Assembly: GCA_036501365.1 (NCBI GenBank)
Contig: DASYAL010000078.1
Location: 1-64,000 of the forward strand
Reading direction: 5' to 3'
Length of the DNA stretch: 64,000 nucleotides
Source: CAIKMD01 sp036501365
GTDB lineage: Bacteria; Pseudomonadota; Alphaproteobacteria; ATCC43930; CGMCC-115725
Shown here piece after piece: positions 29,133 to 37,494 of this stretch. A model generated the notes under the pieces. It was not told the origin of the DNA, ran no database searches, and saw nothing but the letters and a program-made list of their open reading frames with translations. The translations under genes were made by a program, and so were the position numbers. The first letter of the stretch is position 1; every line of letters begins with the position of its first letter.

Positions 29133-30860
29133 TCATCCGCCGACGTTGATGACCGGAGACAGCGGCTGGGTCGAGGGCGCGATTGCCATCATCGTCAAGA
29201 ACAGCGACAGCAGATGAAAGTTTCGCTGCGAAACCGGATCGTCGGCTGGAATATAATACCAGCGTCCCTGGCTGAAATAAGAAATATAGGGCGCTTCCGC
29301 GGGCAAACGATCGGCGACGACGATCAGAAGATACCGCCGCAGCGCCCCTAGTCGAATATTGTACTGAACATAGGGATCGCTCAGCGGATCGGCGCCGGCC
29401 GGTTCATATGAGTAAAGATCGTGATCGGGGGTCGCCGCGCTTGGCGCGGACGGCGTTGCGCACGCACCGGCAGGGTCGGTCGCGGAATTCGCGATCCAGC
29501 ATGCGAGAGTCTCATTGATGATTTTCCAGTTCCCCGCATTTATGTCGCCAGGCGCAGGGTTGTCGCAGCCGCCGTCCTGCGCGATCGCCGCGGGACAGTC
29601 GACCGAATCCTCGTCGCTCGGCAGCAAGGTGTAATAGCTGAGGCTATCCGCATCGCGATTCCAGGGATGCGCGCGAATCTCCCGGCCGCGCTCGGGCGTA
29701 ACGAGCTCAACTTTCGGATGAGGGCGCTCCATCGCCGCCTTGAGGATGCCGAGCGCGGAATAGGTGCGCATCAACGGCGCGCGGCTGACGAGATTGCGGA
29801 TAGCAGCGCTCTCTGCCGGATTTTGTCCGCTCGCCAGCATTCTCGGCACCGGCACCACCCTGAGCTCAATCTGCGTGGGAATGCAGCGCCGGGCGGCGTC
29901 GAGCGCCGCATCGCCCTTGTCGGCGATGCCCATCCCCCATGCCTTCAATTGCGCCGGATTCATCCCGACGAGGCCGAGCGACGTGCATTCACGCGGTGCG
30001 GTAAAGCTCGGCTGCGTGTCGGCATAAAGGCGCAGCAGCCGGATCCAGAGTTGGAGGACGCGCTGCTTCTCGCTGAGGTCGGCCCCCTCCGCGCGCTTAC
30101 CTCCCTTTTCGGTGACGTCACTATCCATGCGCTTGCCGGCAACGGCATGTGGGTGGAAGGGCCGCAGATAGATCACCAGCGCATTGTTCTCGGTCCCGGA
30201 ATCGGATTTGCCCGCCGGCGCGGTCTTACCGCCGGCGCCGGCCGTCGACGGCGTCTTTGTGGTGTTCGCCGCTTCTCCGCCTTCCAACAAATCCGATCTC
30301 GCCGCCGCCAGCTCGATGGCGTCGTTCGCGTCGAGCTCGATGAGCGTGTTGAATGCCGAATAGAACTCATCGTAATCGAGGGTCAGATAGGCGGAGGCAA
30401 AATCCAGCAACGGCGCCGTTGGCCAGCTCGAATCGTAGAGCAGGCCCATGGCGTCGACACTCACCGGCGTAACGAGCTGGGCGACCAGCGCCTGTCCGAG
30501 CAACGGGACGTAGCGAATGGTCGGGGTCTCGGAATATTGGATTGTGCCGCCGGCAGTTCCGGTCCTGCCGTTGGTGACCGAGGTGCTGGTGCGCAGCCCT
30601 GTGGCGCCGATATTGGCCGCTGAAGCCGTGAGCGAGCCGCCGGCGGACAGCACCGCATCGACTTCGGTCACATCCATGAATTGAGGCGGCTCGTGTTGAT
30701 AGACGCGGACGATATTTCCCATCGTCTGCTCCATCGACGTCGTCTGAATAATGGTGTTGTAGCGATCGCGGCCCAAGCTGATCGAGTCCGGGCCGAGCAG
30801 CTGGCATCCCCATAACCCGCCCGCCATGCCGGCGGCCAACAGTGCCTTGAAAGCGCGCAA
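29133..30860 (-). CDS. Large lipoprotein of unknown function
   Basis: 575 residues from a TTG start with GGGGGG about 6 bases upstream. A lipobox (GLWGC) makes Cys19 the likely lipidated residue. The mature protein has a Ser/Thr/Gly-rich stretch (about 75-110), a Lys/Gly low-complexity insert (about 200-225) and several Cys in the second half (CTS, RRCIP, VDCPA, GGCDN, LACWI, GACAT), suggesting disulfides in the periplasm. No family recognised. It converges on the O-antigen-ligase-like gene with 94 bases between. Confidence 0.8.
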   Translation of the reverse strand: MRAFKALLAAGMAGGLWGCQLLGPDSISLGRDRYNTIIQTTSMEQTMGNIVRVYQHEPPQFMDVTEVDAVLSAGGSLTASAANIGATGLRTSTSVTNGRTGTAGGTIQYSETPTIRYVPLLGQALVAQLVTPVSVDAMGLLYDSSWPTAPLLDFASAYLTLDYDEFYSAFNTLIELDANDAIELAAARSDLLEGGEAANTTKTPSTAGAGGKTAPAGKSDSGTENNALVIYLRPFHPHAVAGKRMDSDVTEKGGKRAEGADLSEKQRVLQLWIRLLRLYADTQPSFTAPRECTSLGLVGMNPAQLKAWGMGIADKGDAALDAARRCIPTQIELRVVPVPRMLASGQNPAESAAIRNLVSRAPLMRTYSALGILKAAMERPHPKVELVTPERGREIRAHPWNRDADSLSYYTLLPSDEDSVDCPAAIAQDGGCDNPAPGDINAGNWKIINETLACWIANSATDPAGACATPSAPSAATPDHDLYSYEPAGADPLSDPYVQYNIRLGALRRYLLIVVADRLPAEAPYISYFSQGRWYYIPADDPVSQRNFHLLSLFLTMMAIAPSTQPLSPVINVGG

Positions 30861-31074
30861 TATCAGCCCCCCCGAGCTTTAGCTCGTAACGCATCGGCCG
30901 CTTTTCGCTCACCGACCCCGCGGGAATTCTACCCCCACGCCGCGGGTTCAAAGCAAGGGCATTGATCCGAAAGAGGCGATCGCGGATTACGAATCTGTTA
31001 TTCGGATGGTCTAATCGCGGTCTCGTTGCCTAGAATAAGAGAGCTCGCTCGTGATCGCATATTGGGAGTCCGAG
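30861..31074. promoter_or_regulatory. Divergent intergenic region
   Basis: 214 bases between the large lipoprotein (reading left) and the lipocalin-like gene (reading right). The ribosome-binding sites at both edges are visible. No clear operator, hairpin or RNA gene was found. Confidence 0.35.
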
Positions 31075-31605
31075 ATGTCTCAGCGATATTTTTTGCGCCT
31101 TCTGGGCACCATCGGGATAGCTGCCGCCTTCGCCGGCCCGGCGCTGGCGCAGCAATCGGCGGCGCGGCCCGACCTCTCCGGCACGTGGCAATTGTCGCAA
31201 GACAGCACCAAGGACGGGCTCGGTGCTCGCGCCCAGGGTCTGCTGATCCTATCCGCCGGAAATTTCGCGTTGCAGGTCGTGGACGGCCAGCTGCCGGCGT
31301 TTCAATCCGACGACCGCCACGGCGCGGCGGCCGCAGAAGCAGAAAAGGCCGCCAAGGCGGACGTGGCCTATTTCGGCACCTATGACGTCGCGCCGGCGGA
31401 CGGCAGCCTGATGTTCCACATTGCCAGCAGCTCATTCCCGAACTGGGCCGGGTCCGATCAGAAATGGTTCGTGAAGGCGGCGGGCGATCAGCTCACGCTG
31501 ATCGACACGAAAGACAGCGCGGCCATGCTGATATGGAAGCGCGTGCCGTCGCGTGAAGGGGAACCTTTCGCGACGCGCGGCGGGCGGCGCTCCGTCCACT
31601 ATTGA
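31075..31605 (+). CDS. Secreted lipocalin-like domain protein
   Basis: 176 residues from the ATG at 31075, with GGGAG six bases upstream; an ATG 24 bases earlier lacks a site. The signal peptide ends at about residue 26 (GPALAQ). The mature part opens with LSGTWQL and continues with AYFGTYDV, SSSFPNWAG and DQLTLID, the layout of the Lipocalin_5-type domain, a small periplasmic beta-barrel. The ligand is unknown. Confidence 0.75.
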   Translation: MSQRYFLRLLGTIGIAAAFAGPALAQQSAARPDLSGTWQLSQDSTKDGLGARAQGLLILSAGNFALQVVDGQLPAFQSDDRHGAAAAEAEKAAKADVAYFGTYDVAPADGSLMFHIASSSFPNWAGSDQKWFVKAAGDQLTLIDTKDSAAMLIWKRVPSREGEPFATRGGRRSVHY

Positions 31606-31648
31606 AGCCGATGGCGTCGCCGCGGTCTAGGGCCGCGCGGCGCGACAC

Positions 31649-31768
31649 TCAGTTCGATTCGCCGCCATTGCCGTTGTAGCAGGTCGTCGGCTCGGCATAA
31701 GACCCGCTCGCGCCAGCGGGCCGCCAAGGCCCGCTGGACGTGAACGGCAACCGTCGGAAACGAAACGA
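31649..31768 (-). pseudogene. Possible degenerate fifth member of the small-peptide array
   Basis: An open stretch without a start codon ends in YNGNGGESN then TGA. That tail, just after an ASGSYAEP segment, resembles the Asn/Gly/Ser-rich tails of the four intact peptides that follow upstream. The signal-peptide half is not recognisable. It may be a decayed copy or coincidence. Confidence 0.25.
31713..31737 (-). terminator. GC-rich perfect hairpin downstream of the peptide array
   Basis: CCAGCGGGCC, a five-base loop, then GGCCCGCTGG form a perfect 10-bp stem. It lies about 30 bases beyond the stop of the last peptide gene on the minus strand. There is no T run after it, so it may be a processing or stability hairpin rather than a classical terminator. 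Confidence 0.4.
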
Positions 31769-31888
31769 TCAGTTCGAGCCGTTGCTGTTCGCCGTGTCGG
31801 CGCTGGCCTGGACGAAGGTCCCGACCGCGACGGCCGAAGCGGTGAGAATCCCCAAAAACAGTAATGCGGCGAAGATTTTCTTGCTCAT
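31769..31888 (-). CDS. Tiny secreted peptide, array member 4 (39 residues)
   Basis: ATG with a GGAGAGAGG purine run upstream. Residues 1-30 form a signal peptide (MSKKIF, hydrophobic ALLFLGILTASAV, then a VQASA cleavage site). The predicted mature part is only about nine residues, DTANSNGSN. The N terminus is nearly identical to the three genes upstream. A run of nine T residues on this strand precedes the ribosome-binding site. Too short for usual gene callers. Function unknown. Confidence 0.65.
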   Translation of the reverse strand: MSKKIFAALLFLGILTASAVAVGTFVQASADTANSNGSN

Positions 31889-31930
31889 CTCGGTCCTCTC
31901 TCCTTGCTCAAAAAAAAATCGGCAATGCGT

Positions 31931-32071
31931 TCAGTTGCTGCCGTTGCTATTCCCCGGCGCCGGCCCGCCGCCATCGGCATCGGCGCTTGCCGGCACGACG
32001 ACACCGATCGTCACGGCCGAGGCGGTCAGCAGCCCCAAGATCAACAACGCGACAAAGATTTTCGTGTTCAT
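31931..32071 (-). CDS. Tiny secreted peptide, array member 3 (46 residues)
   Basis: The ATG at 32071 has AGGA about eight bases upstream; a longer upstream extension in this frame is low complexity and overlaps its neighbour, so it was rejected. The signal peptide MNTKIFVALLILG... ends at PASA, followed by a mature tail of about 16 residues beginning DADGGGPAPG and ending NSNGSN. The ending is shared with member 4. No enzyme-like features. It is 37 bases after member 2. Confidence 0.65.
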   Translation of the reverse strand: MNTKIFVALLILGLLTASAVTIGVVVPASADADGGGPAPGNSNGSN

Positions 32072-32108
32072 CGGGTGCGTCCTGGGTGTGAAACGAGGTG
32101 ACGCGCTT

Positions 32109-32258
32109 TCAGTTGTTGTTGCCACCGCCGCCGCCGCCGCCGCCGCCGCCATTGTCGTTTCCGACATCGGCGCTCGCCGGCACGACGACACCCGAAGTGA
32201 CCGCCGAGGCGGTCAGCATCCCGAGGATCAGTAACGCGACAAAAATCTTCTTGCTCAT
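32109..32258 (-). CDS. Tiny secreted peptide, array member 2 (49 residues)
   Basis: ATG at 32258 with GAGAGGG six bases upstream. The signal peptide MSKKIFVALLILGML... ends at PASA. The mature tail of about 19 residues is DVGNDN, ten consecutive Gly and NNN. The ten Gly come from a run of eight gcc triplets plus variants on the plus strand, which could change length by slippage. 46 bases after member 1. Confidence 0.65.
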   Translation of the reverse strand: MSKKIFVALLILGMLTASAVTSGVVVPASADVGNDNGGGGGGGGGGNNN

Positions 32259-32304
32259 CTCGCACCCTCTCGATGATCAACGCCGGAAGAGTATGGACAC
32301 GCCC

Positions 32305-32442
32305 CTAGTTGCTGCCACTGTTACTGCTGCCTCCATCGGCATTCCCGTTGGAGCCGGCATCGGCGCTCGCCGGCGCGACCGCCACGGCCGAGGCGGTCAG
32401 TAGCCCCAGCATCAGCAACGCGACGAAAATTCTTTTGCTCAT
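32305..32442 (-). CDS. Tiny secreted peptide, array member 1 (45 residues)
   Basis: ATG at 32442 with GGAGGG six bases upstream. The signal peptide MSKRIFVALLMLGLL... ends at PASA. The mature tail of about 18 residues is Asp/Asn/Gly/Ser rich (DAGSNGNADGGSS then NSGSN). As the first gene of the array it faces the HTTM gene across a 195-base divergent region. All four members share signal peptides and differ in the tails, which argues for recent duplication with selection or drift acting on the mature peptide. Confidence 0.65.
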   Translation of the reverse strand: MSKRIFVALLMLGLLTASAVAVAPASADAGSNGNADGGSSNSGSN

Positions 32443-32637
32443 GCACGGCCCTCCGCGTTCAAGGCATTTCGAGAACCTGTGCTAACCCCTGACCCCGCGG
32501 ACGAGGTCTTCACTATCATTGCAAATATAGGCGGCTTTTATACACAAAGTGCCCAGGCAAGTCATCGATGTTGTATTGTGCGGACTCGGGCCCGAACGGC
32601 GAGAGGTCGCGCGGGGGGAGCCGCGCCCGAGGATGGG
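32443..32637. promoter_or_regulatory. Divergent region between peptide array and HTTM gene
   Basis: 195 bases lie between the ATG of the first peptide gene (reading left) and the chosen ATG of the HTTM gene (reading right). The centre (about 32510-32575) is AT-richer than the surroundings, as expected for a promoter. No known operator recognised. Confidence 0.45.
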
Positions 32638-34500
32638 ATGGAAGCGCGACGCGTAGAATCCGATTGCACCATGGCCGGCGAGCGGAAGATGGCGCGCGCG
32701 CGCGCGTTAATGGCAACGAATCTCAAGGCATTGGAGCTGGCGCCGAATCTCGAGGCGCTGAGCTTCTTTCGCATCTGCTTCGGCGCCTATCTCCTGCTCC
32801 AATACGTTAGTTTTTGGCCCGATTACGGCGCGTTCTACACCGATAACGGGATTCTGCCGCTCGCGACCCTCGCCGCTGATCACGGCATCGCCGGCATCGG
32901 TCTCATGGCGCCCATTCTTAACGGCGCGGCGCGGATCGGCCTGCCCGCCACCTTGCCGCTTCTCTATCCGGCGAGCCTCGTCGCCTTTATCCTCGGCTAT
33001 CGGACACGCTGGGCTTGTGCGCTCGCCTTCGTCTTCAACGTCTATCTTTTCTGGCGCAATCCTTACGTGACATCGGGCGCGGAGGTGTTGGCGCGGCTGC
33101 TGCTGCTGTGGTGCCTATTCCTTCCGCTCAACCGCTACTGGAGCATCGATGCGGCGCTCGACCCGCAGGATCGCCGGCGTCCCTATCCGCGATGGCCCTT
33201 CGTCGCGCTGCGGCTGCAGATCGCCTCGCTCTATTTCTTCTCGGCGCTGTTCAAGCTCGAAGGCGAGCCGTGGCGGCACGGCGCGGGCGTCGCCTGGGCG
33301 CTGCAAGACAGTCTGTTCGGCGGTTCCGCGCCCGGGCTATGGCTCGTGCAGCACGCGCCCGCGGTCGTGCTGGTCGCCAATTACGCGGTGATCGCGTTCC
33401 AGCTCTCCTTCCCCTATCTCATCTACAGCCCATGGCGAAACGATGCGACGCGCGCCGTGGCGATCGCCGGCGCGGCGACGCTCCATCTCTCCTTCATCGT
33501 CCTCCTCAACATCGGCAGCTTCCCCTATCTCTGCCTGACGATGCTGCTGTTGCTCGTGCCCGACCGATGGATCGATGCGGCGCTGGCGCGGCGCCGCGCC
33601 AAGCTCGCGCGCATCGCCATCTATTACGAGCCGGGCTGCGGCTTCTGCCGCAAGGTCGCGCGGCTGCTGCGCGAGTTCGTCCTCGCGCCCGAAACGCGCG
33701 TCTGCGACGCCGCGGAGGACGCCGAGGCGCTGCGCCTCTTGCGCGCGCACAATTCCTGGGTCGTCGCCGATCCCGAAGGCCAAGTGCATCTGAAATGGCG
33801 CGCGGTCGCTTACGTGCTGCGGCAGAATCCCGTGACCCGCCCGCTTGGCGCGATCAGCGACCTGCGGCCGCTGCGCGGCGTCTTCGAGAAGCTCTACGAC
33901 GCGATCGGCCGCCGCCGCCGCGGCCTCGGCAAGCTGACCGGCGTCGTCCTTGCCGAGCACCGCGAGAGTGCGCCGCCGCGGCTCGCGCTCGGCATCAATG
34001 CCGCGCTGGCCACGCTCGCTTTGCTCTGCAATCTCATCTCGCTCGTCCCCTCGAGCGCCGCGCAGCAGCCCAATCGCGAGATCAACCGCACCAACGATGT
34101 CAGCGTGCACAGCGCGCTCGATGATCTCTTCGCCGTGCTGCAGATCCGGCAATACTGGGCGCTGTTCGCACCGGTGCCGACCCATTGGCACTGGCAATTC
34201 GACTTCGCCGGAAGCGATGCACAAGGCGCGACGGTGGCGCTCGGCGGAAGCGTTGGCTTGCTCGCGAGCGACGACGCGGCGACGCGCCTCCGTCACGGCT
34301 ATTGGCTGAAATATCTCAGCCACGTGTCCGAATTCTCCGCCGCGGATTGGGACGCGCTCGATCGCTATCTTTGCCGCGCCGCGCCGATCGAGCGCGTCGC
34401 GATCGGCGTCGCCGCCCGCGCGGTTGACGCGACGCCCACGGACAAACCCGCCTTCGAACAGCACCGCGAGATCGCATGTTCCGCCGCCGTCGCCGCGTGA
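32638..34500 (+). CDS. HTTM-domain membrane protein fused to a DCC thioredoxin-like domain
   Basis: 620 residues from the ATG at 32638, which has GAGG five bases upstream; later ATGs at 32671, 32689 and 32710 are also possible. The N-terminal half has several membrane segments with the pattern of HTTM proteins, the family that includes vitamin-K-dependent gamma-carboxylase (e.g. LSFFRICFGAYLL and FSALFKLEGEPW). It is followed by YYEPGCGFCRKVARLL, a DCC/DUF393-type CxxC site (Cys334 and Cys337). A C-terminal membrane segment and soluble domain (about 455-620) follow. The reaction catalysed is unknown. Its last 25 bases overlap the caspase gene, so the two are translationally coupled. Confidence 0.82.
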   Translation: MEARRVESDCTMAGERKMARARALMATNLKALELAPNLEALSFFRICFGAYLLLQYVSFWPDYGAFYTDNGILPLATLAADHGIAGIGLMAPILNGAARIGLPATLPLLYPASLVAFILGYRTRWACALAFVFNVYLFWRNPYVTSGAEVLARLLLLWCLFLPLNRYWSIDAALDPQDRRRPYPRWPFVALRLQIASLYFFSALFKLEGEPWRHGAGVAWALQDSLFGGSAPGLWLVQHAPAVVLVANYAVIAFQLSFPYLIYSPWRNDATRAVAIAGAATLHLSFIVLLNIGSFPYLCLTMLLLLVPDRWIDAALARRRAKLARIAIYYEPGCGFCRKVARLLREFVLAPETRVCDAAEDAEALRLLRAHNSWVVADPEGQVHLKWRAVAYVLRQNPVTRPLGAISDLRPLRGVFEKLYDAIGRRRRGLGKLTGVVLAEHRESAPPRLALGINAALATLALLCNLISLVPSSAAQQPNREINRTNDVSVHSALDDLFAVLQIRQYWALFAPVPTHWHWQFDFAGSDAQGATVALGGSVGLLASDDAATRLRHGYWLKYLSHVSEFSAADWDALDRYLCRAAPIERVAIGVAARAVDATPTDKPAFEQHREIACSAAVAA

Positions 34501-37430
34501 TCCCGCGCCGCGCCCTCCTTGGCGCGGCGATTGCCCTTGCGATGCTGGCCGCTCCACCCGCGCGCGCCGCCGACACGAGCGACCCGCCGATCTTACGCAT
34601 CGAGACCGGCGTCCATATGACGGTGGTGCTGGGGCTCGCGGTCTCGCACGACGGAAAACGGCTAGCGACCGCGTCGAACGATACGACAGTGCGGCTGTGG
34701 TCGCTGCCCGATCTGCAGCCGCAGCGCACGATCATCCACCTGCCGATCGGTGCGGGGATTGAAGGCGCCGCCTACGCCGTCGCATTCTCGCCCGACGGCG
34801 CGACCCTCCTCGCCACCGGCGCGACCGGAAGATGGGGCAACTCTGACAATCCCTTCTGCATCTACATCATCGGCGCCACGGACGGGAAAATCCGCGGGAC
34901 CAAATGCGACCTGCCCGCGGCCGCGACCCAGCTTGGCTTTTCGCCCGACGGCAAGTTCCTGGCGGTGACGCTCAATGGCAAGGGCGGGCTGCGCATCTAT
35001 CGCAGCGCCGATTTCAGCCTCTTCAAAGCCGATACGGATTATGCCGGCCCGACGATGAGCTTCGACTTTGCCAAGGACGGGCGCATCGTCACCGCCTCGC
35101 TCGACGGGCATGTCCGGCTCTACGACCGCAATTTCAATCGGATCGGACCCCCGCAGCCGTTGCCGGGAGGACGAAAGCCGCATGGGCTTAGCTTCTCGCC
35201 CGACGGAAAGGAGATCGCCGTCGGTTATGCCGAGCCCGAAGTCGGCGACCCGCCCTGGACGCCGGCGGTCGACGTGCTGCGCGCGAGCGATCTCAAGGTG
35301 GCGTTTCGTCCCGATGTGAAGGGCGTGACGAGCCCCTATGGCGGCGCGCTGTGGCGCGTCGCCTGGTCGGCGGACGGCAAATATCTCTATGCCGGCGGGA
35401 CGTGGCAAAAGGACCAGCATTTTCCGGTGCGGCGCTGGGGCAATGGCGGCCGCGGCGCGCCGCAGGATTTCGCGACCTCGACCAGCCGCATCGTGCGCAT
35501 GGAGCGCGCGCCGCAAGGCGTGCTGTTCAGCACCGAAGCCGGCGATGTCGAGCTCATCGGCGCCAACGATCAATTCCTCGCATCGCAGCTCAGCGTCATT
35601 GCCGATACCGCCGAGATCGGCGACCAGCTCGCGATCTCGCCCGACGCGCGCGAGGTGCAATTCGCCTTCGCGCCCTACGGCGAGAAGCCGGCGCATTTCT
35701 CGCTGACGCAGAAAGTGCTCGCCTCGGGCAACAGTCCCGATGCCGCGCGCCTCGTTCATCCGCTAATGACCTCGCCGGGGCTCGCGCTCACCAACTGGCT
35801 CTGGAGCTACGGCCCGCTGCTCAACGGCAAGCCCCTCGAGATAGAAAAGCACGACCAATCCTTGTCGGCGGCGTTCTTTCCCGACGGCCAGGGCCTGCTG
35901 CTCGGCACGAGCTGGGAGCTGATCCGCTACGATCGCAATGGTGCGATCCTGTGGCGCGAACCCATCTACTACAGCGTCCGCGGCATCGTCGTGACGCCCG
36001 ATTCGCGCCTCATCGTCGCGCTGATCGGCGACGGCACGATCCGCTGGTATGCGGCCGATACGGGTCGCGAGCTGATCGCGTTGTTTCCCGCCGCCGACCA
36101 GCATCGCTGGGTCGCCTGGACGCCGCAGGGCTATTACATGGCCTCGGCGGGCGGCGATACGCTGATCGGCTGGCAAGTCGATCACGGCCACGATCAGCCG
36201 GCGGATTTCTACCCCGTCTGGCAATATGCCCCTCAATATGAGCGACCCGACATCGTGCAGCAGACCTTGGCGCTGCGCGACGAGCAGCAAGGAATCGACG
36301 CCGCCGACGCCGCAAGCGGTCGCGCGCCAGCGACGCAAAGAATCGAGGACACGCAGCATCCGGTCATCGAGATCGCCGGTCCGGCCAACGGCGCGAGCAT
36401 CACGGACACGAACCTAACCTTGCATTTCAAGGTCCACTCGCCGCTCGACGCGCCGATCACGCGGATCATCGCGCGCGACCCGCACGAGCAGTATCTCGAT
36501 CAGCAGCAGCTGCCCGTGCTCGACGCCAAGGGCGACGGCGAGGGCGATTTCCGGCTGATCGCGCCGGCGCGCGACAGCGAGCTGGTGCTCATTGCCGAGA
36601 ACCGCTACGGCCCGAGCGTTCCCACGACGGTCGCGCTGAAATGGGCAGGGCCGGCGGGCGCGGCGCCGCTCGAGAGCCAGCATAAGCTCTATGTCGTCGC
36701 CGTGGGCGTCAGCAAATACGCCGATACCGATCTCGAGATGCTGAGCTATCCCGACAAGGACGCGGCTGATTTCGTCGCGGCGCTTCAGAGCCAGACCGGC
36801 AAGGCCTTCACGACGGTGATCCCGAAGATCCTGCCGAACGAGGAGGCGAGCCTCGCGAACATTCTCAAAACCCTCGACTGGCTCGACGATCAGGTCGGGC
36901 CCGACGATATCGGCGCGGTGTTCCTCGCCGGCCACGGCTTCAACGACAAGGACGGCACCTTCTATTACGTGCCGCAGGATGCCGACATGGGGCGCATCGC
37001 CGACACCGGCTTACCGGCAACGAAGCTGGTGACGGCGCTCAACCGGATCGCCGGCTATCCCATCCTCTTCATCGACACCTGTTACGCCGCCAGCGTCGCC
37101 GGCAAGAGCCTGTCGACCGAGACCGACAGCCTCGTCAACCGCCTCGGCCACGAGAACAAGGGCATCATCGTCTACGCGGCAGCGAGCGGCGAGCAGGAAT
37201 CGAACGAATCGTCGCTGTGGCAGAACGGCGTCTTCACCCATGCCTTGGTCGAAGAGTTCGACGGCAAGGGCGACCGCGACCTCATCACCACCACGATGCT
37301 TGCCGCCTATGTCGTGCGCGCCGTCAATGACATGACCGGAATCGGCCCGCAGCATCAGGATCCGCGCGTGAACATCCCGATCGGCGAGCCCAACCTGCTG
37401 ATGGCACGGAGCGACGGCGCGCAGCGATAG
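34476..37430 (+). CDS. Exported WD40-repeat caspase-family (C14) protein
   Basis: 984 residues. An Arg-rich N terminus with PRRALLG and a hydrophobic core ending ARA looks like a Tat- or Sec-type signal. Residues about 45-600 contain WD40-like repeats (LAVSHDGKRLATAS, VRLWSLPD, VAFSPDG). The C-terminal domain starts at YVVAVGVSKY and has the caspase dyad: His820 in LAGHGFND and Cys869 in IDTCYAAS, 49 residues apart as in metacaspases and caspases. The export signal implies periplasmic action, unusual for this fold. It begins inside the end of the HTTM gene, implying joint expression. Substrate unknown. Confidence 0.88.
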   Translation: MFRRRRRVIPRRALLGAAIALAMLAAPPARAADTSDPPILRIETGVHMTVVLGLAVSHDGKRLATASNDTTVRLWSLPDLQPQRTIIHLPIGAGIEGAAYAVAFSPDGATLLATGATGRWGNSDNPFCIYIIGATDGKIRGTKCDLPAAATQLGFSPDGKFLAVTLNGKGGLRIYRSADFSLFKADTDYAGPTMSFDFAKDGRIVTASLDGHVRLYDRNFNRIGPPQPLPGGRKPHGLSFSPDGKEIAVGYAEPEVGDPPWTPAVDVLRASDLKVAFRPDVKGVTSPYGGALWRVAWSADGKYLYAGGTWQKDQHFPVRRWGNGGRGAPQDFATSTSRIVRMERAPQGVLFSTEAGDVELIGANDQFLASQLSVIADTAEIGDQLAISPDAREVQFAFAPYGEKPAHFSLTQKVLASGNSPDAARLVHPLMTSPGLALTNWLWSYGPLLNGKPLEIEKHDQSLSAAFFPDGQGLLLGTSWELIRYDRNGAILWREPIYYSVRGIVVTPDSRLIVALIGDGTIRWYAADTGRELIALFPAADQHRWVAWTPQGYYMASAGGDTLIGWQVDHGHDQPADFYPVWQYAPQYERPDIVQQTLALRDEQQGIDAADAASGRAPATQRIEDTQHPVIEIAGPANGASITDTNLTLHFKVHSPLDAPITRIIARDPHEQYLDQQQLPVLDAKGDGEGDFRLIAPARDSELVLIAENRYGPSVPTTVALKWAGPAGAAPLESQHKLYVVAVGVSKYADTDLEMLSYPDKDAADFVAALQSQTGKAFTTVIPKILPNEEASLANILKTLDWLDDQVGPDDIGAVFLAGHGFNDKDGTFYYVPQDADMGRIADTGLPATKLVTALNRIAGYPILFIDTCYAASVAGKSLSTETDSLVNRLGHENKGIIVYAAASGEQESNESSLWQNGVFTHALVEEFDGKGDRDLITTTMLAAYVVRAVNDMTGIGPQHQDPRVNIPIGEPNLLMARSDGAQR

Positions 37431-37443
37431 TGCGGAGGTCTCC

Positions 37444-37491
37444 ATCGGGCTACGCGCGCAGAGTCACGAGCGCGCCGCGCTCGAACCCGAT
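37444..37491. terminator. Possible bidirectional terminator between convergent genes
   Basis: Between the caspase stop and the monooxygenase stop, ATCGGG and CCCGAT pair across a loop that itself contains GCGCGC repeats. It is a plausible two-way terminator, but it lacks a T run. Confidence 0.25.
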
Positions 37492-37494
37492 TGA

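Noticed and set aside
31911..31918. Run of A/T as an intrinsic terminator within the peptide array
   Set aside because: The run of nine T on the minus strand is not preceded by a convincing GC-rich stem, only a weak GGCA/TGCC pairing.
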